Assembly (NCBI GenBank): GCA_903915225.1 | Contig: CAIWSB010000058.1 | Span: forward strand, 1 to 43,294 | Direction: 5' to 3' | Origin: an uncultured Candidatus Woesearchaeota archaeon | Lineage (GTDB): Archaea; Nanobdellota; Nanobdellia; Woesearchaeales; B29-G15 | DNA: 43,294 nt | Part shown: piece after piece, positions 7,967 to 15,015 of the stretch | Position numbering within the stretch: the first letter of the stretch is position 1 | How the letters are laid out: every line of letters starts with the position of its first letter | Position numbers and translations under genes: made by a program | The notes under the pieces: generated by a model | What the model was told of the DNA's origin: nothing | Database searches by the model: none | Seen by the model: the letters and a program-made list of their open reading frames with translations, nothing else

Positions 7967-7975
7967 CTCACGGCA

Positions 7976-9226
7976 ATGGGAGAAGATATTCTCAAAACAG
8001 CCTTGGAGCAGGTGAAACCGAGTGAAAATGAGCGTTTAGATGTTAAGGGCAAGGTTGACTGCTTTAGTGCTCTGCTGGAGAAAGCCACAAAACAGGAGGT
8101 CTTCGTTGGGGGCTCATTTGCCAAGGGCACATGGCTAAAGGGTATTGCAGATGTGGATATCTTTTTGAGATACCCCCTCTCTGAATTCAAAGCCAAGAGT
8201 GGTAAATTATCAGACTTGCTCGAGTCAAAACTCAAGGTCGCTTTCAAAGGTATTGAGAGGCTCCATGGCAGCAGGGATTACTTCCGGGTGGAATACCAAG
8301 GGCTAAGGTTTGAGGTTGTGCCAATATTGAGCATTAAAAAAGCCAATGAGGCTGTGAATATAACTGACATAAGCCCGCTGCATGTGGGATGGGTGAAGAA
8401 GCACACCGGCCCCGAAGGATGGAAAACTGTGCTCCTGCTTAAGGCATTTCTCAGGGCAAATGGGCTCTATGGCGCAGAGAGCTACAGGCGCGGGTTTTCA
8501 GGGTATGTGTGTGAGATTCTTTGTGCCCATTTTGGGGGTTTTGATGAGCTTATAGATGCCGCAACAAAATGGAAAAAGAGCACTGTTATTGACCCGGCTT
8601 TCTACTACAAAAGCTCCGAGGAAGCAACGCTCTCCTTAAACACATCCAAGTTGGGGGCACTAGTGCTCATTGACCCGGTTCAGGCAACCAGGAATGCAGC
8701 TGCTGCGCTGAGCCTGGAAAGTTTAACCCTGTTTGCAAAGCTGGCTCGGGAATTTAAAAAAAGCCCCTCAATTAGGTTTTTCACAAAGGAGATTATTGAA
8801 GAGGGTAAGCTACGGCAGCAGCACCGTGACAAGCCAGTGGTTTGGCTAACCCTCACTCCGCTTCGTGGCAAGGAGGATGTGGTGGGTGCAAAGCTGCTCA
8901 AAGTGTTTGAGCATATTGGCGATAAGGCCGAGGAATTCGGCTTCTCAATAATCAAACGGGGCTGGGAATGGGATAAAAACAAGAGGGCAAGTATGTGGTT
9001 TGTCTTTAAGGCCGAACTTAGCCCAGAGCACGAGGTTTCGGGCCCCCCTGTTAGTGCCGGAGCCCATGTCAAAAATTTCCGTGCAGCCCACGGGAAGTGT
9101 GTTGAAAAGAGAGGGAGGCTTGTGGCAATAGAGAAGCGTGAGTTTACAAAACCCCTTAGTTTACTGAAGTGGCTTGCCTCACAGGAGTATGTGAAAGAGA
9201 GGGTATCAAAGGTAGACATCAAATGA
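7976..9226 (+). CDS. cca: CCA tRNA nucleotidyltransferase, archaeal class I
   Basis: A 416-residue enzyme that adds or repairs the CCA end of tRNAs using CTP and ATP without a template. This is essential here because the tRNAs in the window do not encode CCA. The nucleotidyltransferase signature GGSFAKGTWLKGIADVD is at 45-61 with catalytic Asp59 and Asp61. The third carboxylate position appears as Glu in RFEVVPIL, where archaeal enzymes often have Asp. Central and tail domains follow, and the length is near normal. I chose ATG 7976 rather than the upstream GTG at 7955, because the TATA box is 26 bp before the ATG and the GTG lies within the promoter palindrome. The stop overlaps the start of the PAP2 gene. 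Confidence 0.93.
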   Translation: MGEDILKTALEQVKPSENERLDVKGKVDCFSALLEKATKQEVFVGGSFAKGTWLKGIADVDIFLRYPLSEFKAKSGKLSDLLESKLKVAFKGIERLHGSRDYFRVEYQGLRFEVVPILSIKKANEAVNITDISPLHVGWVKKHTGPEGWKTVLLLKAFLRANGLYGAESYRRGFSGYVCEILCAHFGGFDELIDAATKWKKSTVIDPAFYYKSSEEATLSLNTSKLGALVLIDPVQATRNAAAALSLESLTLFAKLAREFKKSPSIRFFTKEIIEEGKLRQQHRDKPVVWLTLTPLRGKEDVVGAKLLKVFEHIGDKAEEFGFSIIKRGWEWDKNKRASMWFVFKAELSPEHEVSGPPVSAGAHVKNFRAAHGKCVEKRGRLVAIEKREFTKPLSLLKWLASQEYVKERVSKVDIK

Positions 9227-9798
9227 ATAGAAAAGCTGAAATCGCCATCCTAATTGTAATTTTCATTATTAGCTTCTTCCTTGACAAATGGGTTTCAGCA
9301 TCTGTTGTCTTTCTGCACAATCCTCTGAATGACATAATTATGCATTGGATTACCGATCTTGGCTCTGTTATCGTTGTGCTGCTGCTAATGACTTCGCTTT
9401 TCCTTTGGGAGGAGAAGAAAAGAAAATGGATAATTGTCCTGTTGCTGGGCGTGGGAGTTGCGGCAGGTATTAGCAGCCTGATCAAGTTTCTGGTGGGCAG
9501 GCCCCGCCCGGTCATACCGCAGGGATTATTTCCAGGAAGCTCTTTTCCATCCGGGCACACCACGGTTGCCTTTGCCACACTGCCTGTATTGGATAAGGAG
9601 TTTCCCAAGCTGAAAACCTTCTGGTTGGTGTTCATAATACTAGTAGGGTTCAGCAGGCTTTACTTCAACTACCACTTCCTGTCTGATGTTATTGGGGGAG
9701 CGCTCCTGGGTTATATTGTGGGGCATTATTTTGTGGTGGTGGAGGAAATCAAAGGGATATTTGGAAAATTCACAAGGAGGGCTTTTCGATGGATGTGA
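9223..9798 (+). CDS. PAP2-family membrane phosphatase
   Basis: A 191-residue integral membrane phosphatase of the PAP2/undecaprenyl-diphosphatase type, probably removing phosphate from an isoprenoid or lipid phosphate at the membrane. The three-part active-site signature is complete: KFLVGRPRP, then SSFPSGHT, then SRLYFNYHFLSD. About five to six transmembrane helices alternate with these motifs. The ATG at 9223 overlaps the cca stop as ATGA. It is followed by a CTP-dependent lipid kinase-like gene overlapping its end, so the two probably act on opposite sides of one polyprenol phosphate cycle. That pairing is inferred from adjacency and family chemistry. Confidence 0.88.
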   Translation: MNRKAEIAILIVIFIISFFLDKWVSASVVFLHNPLNDIIMHWITDLGSVIVVLLLMTSLFLWEEKKRKWIIVLLLGVGVAAGISSLIKFLVGRPRPVIPQGLFPGSSFPSGHTTVAFATLPVLDKEFPKLKTFWLVFIILVGFSRLYFNYHFLSDVIGGALLGYIVGHYFVVVEEIKGIFGKFTRRAFRWM

Positions 9799-10373
9799 GG
9801 TTTGAGCTGCGCAGGCAGCTCACCCATATGGCAATAGGGCTAGCCATTATCCTAATTTTTAAGTTTACCAGCATCAGCCCCTTTTGGCTTTTTGTGTTGG
9901 CGCTATGCTCGGGTTTAGGGTTTTACTTTAACAAGCAGATTAAGCACCCAGCTCTGGAATGGCTCCTAAACAATTTTGAGAGAGATAACCAACGCAACAA
10001 GTTCCCGGGCAAAGGGTTCTTCTTTCTGCTGCTGGGCTGCTTCCTGACCCTTATTGCCTTCCCCAGGGACGCTGCATTGGCGGGGATATGCGTGCTCAGC
10101 TTTGGGGATTCTGTTTCAACAATAATAGGGAAACACCTTGGCAAGATAAGGCACCACATTAACGGCAGAAAGACCTGGGAAGGTACGCTGGCTGGATTTG
10201 CTGCCAGTGCTGTGGCAACCCTCTTTTTTGTGTCCCCGCTGGAAGCCCTTTTGGCATCGTTTGTGGGAATGGGTATTGAGCTCTTAGAGGAATTTCCGCG
10301 CGGCAACAGCGTGGAGGATAATCTTACTATTCCATTCTTCTCAGCCCTTGCACTTAGAATTCTTCGGCTCTAG
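9789..10373 (+). CDS. CTP-dependent dolichol/phytol kinase-like membrane protein
   Basis: A 194-residue polytopic membrane protein of the SEC59/VTE5 (dolichol or phytol kinase) and CTP-transferase superfamily. Recognisable segments are the N-terminal ELRRQLTHMAIG, the central LSFGDSVSTIIGKHLG and the basic INGRKTWEGTLAGF, which form the CTP-binding and catalytic surface. C-terminal EEFPRGNSVEDNLTIP matches the family ending. Several hydrophobic helices lie between. GGAGG lies about 8 bases before the ATG, which overlaps the PAP2 stop. In archaea such enzymes can phosphorylate geranylgeraniol or dolichol for lipid or glycan carrier recycling. Which alcohol is used is not known. Confidence 0.82.
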   Translation: MDVRFELRRQLTHMAIGLAIILIFKFTSISPFWLFVLALCSGLGFYFNKQIKHPALEWLLNNFERDNQRNKFPGKGFFFLLLGCFLTLIAFPRDAALAGICVLSFGDSVSTIIGKHLGKIRHHINGRKTWEGTLAGFAASAVATLFFVSPLEALLASFVGMGIELLEEFPRGNSVEDNLTIPFFSALALRILRL

Positions 10374-10993
10374 ACTATGTAAACCCTACTGCCAATAACC
10401 ACTACATTATACACCTCTTTCTTGAGTGATGCCTGGTTCTCTGGCTTCACGGGCTGGAATGTCTCGGGGTGGAGAAGCATGAGATACGGTTGGTGCTGGG
10501 AAACGTGCGCCTCTTCGGACTTGAGCTGCTCCAGAACCTGGCCCTCTTTGTATTCAAATGATATGTTCTTGTTGGCAGCCAAATCCAAAGCAACAATCCT
10601 CTTTGAGACCTTGAGAATCTTCAGGGGTTTCCCTTGATAAATCACTACATCGCCGGGCTGGTGAGGGAATGCCCTGAAGTATATCACAGAGCGTCGCACT
10701 GGCTTGCCTGTGAGCCTGTTTCTTGTCACTAACTTCTCAGAGCCCTTTCTATAGCCCCCATACCTTAGCTCCAGCTGGCTCCCGAGATGGTGCAAGAGGC
10801 TCCTGTCAGTTAGATAAAAGTCAAACCCCTCCCTGAACTCAGTGACTTTCGAAATTGCATAAGTGCCTTTGGTGGCTGCATCCCTGATGAAATGAAAAAT
10901 CCTATCAAGTTTCTCTGGGTTTTCACACCTAAGCTGGATGATACCGCAGTAGGCCTGGTTGGGGCCCTTCTCCAGAAGTTTCTCTGGTCTCAT
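10370..10993 (-). CDS. Nmd3-like protein without the N-terminal zinc domain
   Basis: A 207-residue protein resembling the core of archaeal NMD3, the homologue of the eukaryotic 60S subunit assembly and export adaptor. Family-like stretches are GFDFYLTDRSLLHHLGSQL, then LVTRNRLTGKPVRRSVIYF, then PGDVVIYQG leading into a beta-rich tail. The usual N-terminal region with several CxxC zinc knuckles is absent, making it shorter than typical archaeal NMD3. The start ATG at 10993 has GGAGGG 6 bases upstream, so a longer N-terminus is unlikely. It converges with the kinase gene and overlaps it by 4 bases at CTAG. Its likely role is on the large ribosomal subunit. Confidence 0.72.
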   Translation of the reverse strand: MRPEKLLEKGPNQAYCGIIQLRCENPEKLDRIFHFIRDAATKGTYAISKVTEFREGFDFYLTDRSLLHHLGSQLELRYGGYRKGSEKLVTRNRLTGKPVRRSVIYFRAFPHQPGDVVIYQGKPLKILKVSKRIVALDLAANKNISFEYKEGQVLEQLKSEEAHVSQHQPYLMLLHPETFQPVKPENQASLKKEVYNVVVIGSRVYIV

Positions 10994-11014
10994 ATATCCC
11001 TCCAAAACCGATAG

Positions 11015-11024
11015 CTTTTTAATT
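11015..11024. promoter_or_regulatory. Shared symmetric TATA-like box between divergent genes
   Basis: CTTTTTAATT reads as a TATA-like element on both strands. It lies about 26-27 bp from both ATG 10993 (minus) and ATG 11047 (plus), so one box could serve both directions. The Nmd3-like gene also has a Shine-Dalgarno site, so its real start of transcription may lie further upstream. Confidence 0.4.
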
Positions 11025-11046
11025 CTTGCGCCATCTTTATGGGTAA

Positions 11047-11736
11047 ATGGGGAATACGGTGTTGAAGAAGCTATGGCGGTTTATTTGGCACAGCAACAGC
11101 ATCTGGAGCTGGATTGCCAATGTGATAATTGCCTTTGTTCTTATCAAGTTCATAATCTACCCCGGAATCGGGTTTGTACTTGGCACTTCCTATCCTGTTG
11201 TGGCCGTTATGAGTGAGAGCATGGACCATCGCCTGATGCACCCGTGCATCCTGCTTGACACAAAGGATAACAAGTGTGCAAAGACAGATAGTATGCTCTG
11301 GGAGATATGCGGGAAGCAGAACAGGAGCTTCTCTAACTATGAGTACTGGAATACCTGCGGTTCATGGTATAAGAATAACCTTAGCATTACAAAATCTGAG
11401 TTTGAGGGTTACCCCTACAGCCATGGGTTCAGCAAGGGGGACATAATGATAATCCGCGGTAGGAACCCGGCAGACATAAAGGTGGGGGACATTATTGTGT
11501 TTAAGGCAGGCCAACCCAACCCAATAATCCATAGGGTTGTAAAGATAACAAAGCAGAACGAGAAGTACGTGTTCACAACCAAGGGTGACCATAATCCCAG
11601 GAGCTACCCACAGCCCCCAATTATGGAGAAGGAAATTACAGAAGATCGTGTGTTGGGTGTGGCGGGTTTTAAAATCCCCTGGCTGGGATGGATAAAGATT
11701 AAATTCACGGAGATAATGAGTTCATTGCTGAGGTGA
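11047..11736 (+). CDS. Signal peptidase I, archaeal/ER type (S26B)
   Basis: A 229-residue membrane-bound signal peptidase that removes Sec signal peptides outside the cytoplasm. An N-terminal transmembrane helix (residues 20-38) precedes the catalytic serine in VMSESM (Ser58). The second catalytic residue is His162 in IIHRVVKI, the His form typical of archaea and the ER rather than bacterial Lys. KGDHN near 179-183 holds the conserved Asp. Between Ser58 and the GDIMII strand (131-136) there is an insertion of about 65 residues containing four cysteines (67, 77, 88, 104), possibly disulfide-bonded. It is followed by tfs, whose ribosome binding site overlaps its stop. Confidence 0.93.
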   Translation: MGNTVLKKLWRFIWHSNSIWSWIANVIIAFVLIKFIIYPGIGFVLGTSYPVVAVMSESMDHRLMHPCILLDTKDNKCAKTDSMLWEICGKQNRSFSNYEYWNTCGSWYKNNLSITKSEFEGYPYSHGFSKGDIMIIRGRNPADIKVGDIIVFKAGQPNPIIHRVVKITKQNEKYVFTTKGDHNPRSYPQPPIMEKEITEDRVLGVAGFKIPWLGWIKIKFTEIMSSLLR

Positions 11737-11741
11737 TAATA

Positions 11742-12056
11742 ATGCTCTTTTGTCCGAAATGCGGTTCGATACTCAAGGCGGGGAAGCAGAAAGGTATGTT
11801 GGAGTGCGTCAAGTGCAAGCATATACTCAAATCACAGGGTGATTCAACACTCTCAGAATCCGTGACAGGGGGTCATAAGAAGGTTGAGATTGTTGAGGAG
11901 GAAATCCAGGTGCTGCCAAAGACTCCTGAGGAATGCCCAAAATGCAAGAACAATGAGGCTTACTACTGGCTCCAGCAGACCCGTGCTGCAGATGAGGCTG
12001 CCACAAAATTCTTGCGCTGCACAAAATGTGGGCACACCTGGCGTGATTATTCCTGA
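11742..12056 (+). CDS. tfs: Transcription factor S (TFIIS-like cleavage factor)
   Basis: A 104-residue archaeal TFS that stimulates transcript cleavage by stalled RNA polymerase. The N-terminal zinc ribbon is FCPKCGS...CVKCKH. The C-terminal ribbon is ECPKCKNNEAYYW...RCTKCGHTW and carries the acidic loop RAADEAAT, whose Asp-Glu pair reaches the polymerase active site. I use ATG 11742, with GAGGTGAT 4-10 bases upstream and overlapping the signal peptidase stop, rather than an ATA-preceded alternative three codons earlier. It overlaps the convergent FAD gene by 10 bases. Identity is secure. Confidence 0.96.
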   Translation: MLFCPKCGSILKAGKQKGMLECVKCKHILKSQGDSTLSESVTGGHKKVEIVEEEIQVLPKTPEECPKCKNNEAYYWLQQTRAADEAATKFLRCTKCGHTWRDYS

Positions 12057-13462
12057 GCCTTTCTGGCTTTTAATACACCCTCTGCAGCCATTATGCCTGT
12101 AATAGCCGCACCGATTATTCCCCTGGACTTGCCGCAGCCATCCCCGGCAACAAATATGCCTGGGAGATTGGTCTCAAGATTGCTGTCTGTCTTGTATTTG
12201 GTGTCATAGAACTTAACTTCCGGCGCGTAGAGCAATGTGCTATCCTTGCTTATGCCGGGGAGCACCATGTTGAGCATATCCAGGCTTTCCATCATGTTTG
12301 TGATTATCCTGTAGTTCAGCCCCAAACCCAGGTCACCACAGCAGATTGCCTTGAGGCTTGGCTTAACTTCGTTTGCACGTATATCCCTCATCCTAGTGCG
12401 CTTACCACGCCTGAGGTCGCCGAGCCTTTGCAGAAGTATCTTGCCTCCCGAGATGAAATTGCAGAAACTTGCAATCCTCCTCCCGTATTTTGTGGAGTCA
12501 ACAACAGGTTCTGTGAGGTTGATTGTGTATAGTAAGGCAAAGTTAGTGTTTTTTGTTCTCTTGCTACGAAGCGCATGACCGTTCACCAGGAGCAGCTTGT
12601 CAACCTGCTCCATTGTGATATACCCGTGCGGGTTTGTGCAGAATGTGCGGACTTCGTTCTGGTATGTTGGCGTTACCATCCTGAATTTTGGGTCATAAAT
12701 AACTCTAGTAATCTCATCCATTTCCTTGGCCAGCAGCTCAACCCTTACGCCCACATCAATGGGGCCGAATGAGGTAATTATCCCAAGCTTTTTGGCCAAA
12801 TCCCTAAACCAGTACGCGCCTCCTCGGCCAGGGGCAACAATCAAGTGCTTTGACTCAAACATAGTTGAGCCTCCCTTGACAAAGAAGCGGTTGTTTTTTA
12901 GTATGTCTTCAACCTCAAAGCCCAGCTTGAATTTTACCCCTTGCTCCACCAGCTTCTGCTTGAGGTTAGAAATCACCTTGGGGGTTTTGTCTGAACCGAT
13001 GTGGCGCTGCAGCGCAGGGACTAGCTTCACTAATGGCTCCCTGTCCGGATGGTTTCGCTTCAGGTACGCATCAACCTTTTCAGTACGCCTTACCCATTCA
13101 CCCACGCGCCTGGACTGGCCGTAGAGCTTGTTCTCGACGCCGCATTCAAGGAATATTTTATCAACTTGTTTTATCAGGCTGTCTGCCCTCGCTGCTGGAA
13201 TTCCCAGCTCAGAAAGGTTCATCCCTATCTCATGGCTTATGTTCAGTTTACCATCTGAGAATGCACCTGCACCGCCGACTCCGTACATTATTGCGCACAC
13301 AGGGCAGCGCTTACAGGAGATGCTTGTGAAGCTTGTCTTGCACTTCCTGGCAGAAATATCCAGCCCTTTATCCACAACGAGTACGCTAAGCTTTTGCTTG
13401 GATAGAGTGTCGGCAGCCAGAAGCCCGGCCGGACCGGCCCCAATAATAATCACATCATACAT
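12047..13462 (-). CDS. FAD-dependent dehydrogenase (COG2509-like)
   Basis: A 471-residue flavoprotein. The N-terminal dinucleotide-binding motif is VIIIGAGPAGLLAAD followed by VLVVDKG. A cysteine cluster CKRCPVC near residue 55 could hold a metal or redox pair. GVGGAGAFSDGKLN is characteristic of this family of uncharacterised FAD dehydrogenases. The C-terminal FAD motif is GIFVAGDGCGKSRGIIGAA. No membrane helix is present. The electron donor and acceptor are unknown. A TATAAAAAG-type box (about 13494-13502) lies 30-35 bp before the ATG, giving a short leader. It is monocistronic and convergent with tfs. Confidence 0.85.
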   Translation of the reverse strand: MYDVIIIGAGPAGLLAADTLSKQKLSVLVVDKGLDISARKCKTSFTSISCKRCPVCAIMYGVGGAGAFSDGKLNISHEIGMNLSELGIPAARADSLIKQVDKIFLECGVENKLYGQSRRVGEWVRRTEKVDAYLKRNHPDREPLVKLVPALQRHIGSDKTPKVISNLKQKLVEQGVKFKLGFEVEDILKNNRFFVKGGSTMFESKHLIVAPGRGGAYWFRDLAKKLGIITSFGPIDVGVRVELLAKEMDEITRVIYDPKFRMVTPTYQNEVRTFCTNPHGYITMEQVDKLLLVNGHALRSKRTKNTNFALLYTINLTEPVVDSTKYGRRIASFCNFISGGKILLQRLGDLRRGKRTRMRDIRANEVKPSLKAICCGDLGLGLNYRIITNMMESLDMLNMVLPGISKDSTLLYAPEVKFYDTKYKTDSNLETNLPGIFVAGDGCGKSRGIIGAAITGIMAAEGVLKARKAQE

Positions 13463-13524
13463 TTTAGAACTTCATCTGAATTCGAGTAGGCCATATAAAA
13501 AGATTTGTTTACTCAAGAATATAA

Positions 13525-13722
13525 TTAGAATTTCTTGTACTTCCCGGCAACTTCAATGAGATCCACTTGCCCCAAGAAAACCCCCCTGCAGCAGTATCTC
13601 TCAAGCCCAAGGTCGTCCATGACTGCCTTGCCCTGCTCGCCCTTGGCAACTCGCTGCTTGAATGTCTCCCACAAATGGCCAACTGGCTTTCCGCAGCTCC
13701 AGCATCTCACCGGTATTATCAT
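13525..13722 (-). CDS. rpoN: RNA polymerase subunit N (Rpb10)
   Basis: A 65-residue zinc-binding subunit of archaeal RNA polymerase that supports the D/L assembly platform. It has the atypical zinc site VRCWSCGKPVGHLW near the N-terminus and RYCCRG at 43-48. Length is standard. It is the last gene of the ribosomal/polymerase cluster, 7 bases after rps9. This archaeal RpoN is unrelated to bacterial sigma-54. Confidence 0.97.
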   Translation of the reverse strand: MIIPVRCWSCGKPVGHLWETFKQRVAKGEQGKAVMDDLGLERYCCRGVFLGQVDLIEVAGKYKKF

Positions 13723-13729
13723 TGTTCGC

Positions 13730-14128
13730 TCACCTGTAGGATTTTTGCCTCTTGGCCCTGGGCTTACTCCTGCCTGGCTTTGAGGTTTCGTTTCTTCTCA
13801 CATCTGCAACTACCAAGTTCCTGTCATACTTCAGGAAAACATCATTCAAAGAGGAATCAAATTGGGCCAGCGCGCGGGCAACAGCAAGCCTCGCTGCCTC
13901 TGCCTGCCCCGAGGTCCCGCCACCCGAAACCTTAACTGAAATGTTCACCTTTTTGGCTGCCTCTGAGCCAAGCATCAATGGTTCCATTATCTTCATCCTG
14001 TAGACTACAGGGTTGTAATTTTCGATTAGGATGTTGTTCACACGCACAATCCCTGAACCCTCCTTAAGGGTGGCCCTAGCAATTGCACGTTTTCTCTTGC
14101 CTGATACGGTAATAAGTTTCTTACTCAT
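13730..14128 (-). CDS. rps9: Ribosomal protein S9 (uS9)
   Basis: A 132-residue small-subunit protein whose C-terminal tail reaches the P-site tRNA. Family features are SGKRKRAIARATLKEGSG near the start, the SGGGTSGQAEAARLAVARAL segment near 70-90, and the basic tail KPGRSKPRAKRQKSYR. The start overlaps the rpl13 stop by 4 bases, so the two are translationally coupled. The order rpl18e-rpl13-rps9-rpoN is the conserved archaeal arrangement. Confidence 0.97.
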   Translation of the reverse strand: MSKKLITVSGKRKRAIARATLKEGSGIVRVNNILIENYNPVVYRMKIMEPLMLGSEAAKKVNISVKVSGGGTSGQAEAARLAVARALAQFDSSLNDVFLKYDRNLVVADVRRNETSKPGRSKPRAKRQKSYR

Positions 14129-14553
14129 TTTTTATCCCTTTTAGTGCCTATCCTGGAGCAAACCTCAACAAGAGTTATGTAGCGTGAGATTGGGAGCTTG
14201 TTGATTGAAGCATTTTCAATTGTGATTGCGGGCTTGCCCTTGAGAGCCTCAGGAACATCTGAGTAGCATTTCACTCTGCGGAATGCATCCCTGCCCCTTA
14301 CTCGGTTCCATGGTAGCATACCACGCACTGAGCGTCTCATCATTGCCCCGGGGCTCTTGGACATGTAAGGCCCGTGTAGGATTGTGCCCAGGGTGAACTT
14401 GCCCTTGTAGCGCTCAATGCTCTTCGTGGGTGAGCCGCTCAAATAAATTTTGTTGCAGTTGATAATTGTGACCTGCTCGCCTTCGAGTGCTTTGCGGGCT
14501 GCAAATGAGGCGACCCGGCCAAGGAGCAAATTTGAACCATCTATTAATATCAT
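14125..14553 (-). CDS. rpl13: Ribosomal protein L13 (uL13)
   Basis: A 142-residue large-subunit protein. It begins MILIDGSNLLLGRVASFAA and contains the conserved RRSVRGMLPWNRVRGRDA segment that contacts 23S rRNA. I use ATG 14553, directly after the rpl18e stop, rather than an in-frame TTG at 14562 that would overlap it. It overlaps rps9 at its 3' end. Confidence 0.96.
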   Translation of the reverse strand: MILIDGSNLLLGRVASFAARKALEGEQVTIINCNKIYLSGSPTKSIERYKGKFTLGTILHGPYMSKSPGAMMRRSVRGMLPWNRVRGRDAFRRVKCYSDVPEALKGKPAITIENASINKLPISRYITLVEVCSRIGTKRDKK

Positions 14554-14554
14554 T

Positions 14555-14893
14555 TTAACCAATAATCCTCAACCCTTTAACCTTGGTTGAACTTGATGCA
14601 AATTCAGCTATTGTGAGCTTCTTGCCTTCAATCTTCTCAAGTGCAGACTTGGAATAAGAGAGAGCTATTACATTAAGCTTGTGTTTCAGCACGCCTGATC
14701 CAAGGACTTTGCCTGGCACAATTATCCACTCATCAGCCTTTGTTACCTTGGATAGCTTTGAGAGGTTGACATCCCGCGCGGCTCGTGTCGGCCGTGACAG
14801 CTCGTCGGCTATTGCCCTGAATAGCCTTGAGTTCTCTTTCCTTGAGCGCCCATACAATGTTTCGATGAGCCCTTGAAGCACTTGGTTTTTCAT
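14555..14893 (-). CDS. rpl18e: Ribosomal protein L18e
   Basis: A 112-residue archaeal/eukaryotic-specific large-subunit protein of the L15/L18e fold. Family-like segments include RPTRAARDVNLSKLSK, then WIIVPGKVLGSGVL and LTIAEFASSSTKVKGLRIIG. It directly follows tRNA-Leu and precedes rpl13 with a 1-base gap. The tRNA-Leu/L18e/L13/S9 order is also known in haloarchaea. Confidence 0.96.
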   Translation of the reverse strand: MKNQVLQGLIETLYGRSRKENSRLFRAIADELSRPTRAARDVNLSKLSKVTKADEWIIVPGKVLGSGVLKHKLNVIALSYSKSALEKIEGKKLTIAEFASSSTKVKGLRIIG

Positions 14894-14906
14894 TTTTCAA
14901 AGGATA

Positions 14907-15012
14907 TGCGGGAGATGGGATTTCTGCAACATTTCTTGTTGTTTCGAACCCACGAACCCACTAAGGGACAAGGCCCTCAACCTTGCGCATTTGACCGCTT
15001 TGCTACCCCCGC
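14907..15012 (-). tRNA. tRNA-Leu (GAG) with a 22-nt insertion (intron) in the T-loop
   Basis: On the minus strand the acceptor GCGGGGG pairs with CTCCCGC (one G-T). The D-arm is GCA/TGC. The anticodon stem CAAGG/CCTTG encloses loop TTGAGGG with anticodon GAG. The long variable arm CCC-TTAGT-GGG is typical of tRNA-Leu. The T-stem GTGGG/CCCAT is intact, but its loop is 29 nt instead of 7. TTCGAA is followed by 22 extra bases (about 14921-14942) and then T. The extra bases contain a CAAC/GTTG hairpin. Removing them gives a normal 84-nt tRNA-Leu with T-loop TTCGAAT. Exact splice points are ambiguous by one or two bases because of flanking A residues. CCA is not encoded. The gene sits inside the ribosomal operon. 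Confidence 0.93.
14921..14942 (-). other. Candidate noncanonical tRNA intron (T-loop, around position 59/60)
   Basis: These 22 bases split the T-loop of tRNA-Leu(GAG). They can form a CAAC-AAGAAAT-GTTG hairpin, and TTC in the loop can pair with GAA at the 3' side of the insert. The result is a relaxed bulge-helix-bulge rather than a perfect one. Archaeal splicing endonuclease is known to remove introns outside the anticodon loop. Confidence 0.75.
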
Positions 15013-15015
15013 ATA

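Noticed and set aside
7955-7975. GTG start at 7955 for cca
   Set aside because: It lies inside the promoter palindrome and only 6 bp or so from the TATA box. ATG 7976 fits the leaderless spacing.
14907-15012. The tRNA-Leu as a pseudogene
   Set aside because: Every stem pairs, the anticodon loop is normal, and the extra bases form one clean block in the T-loop, which is better explained as an intron.
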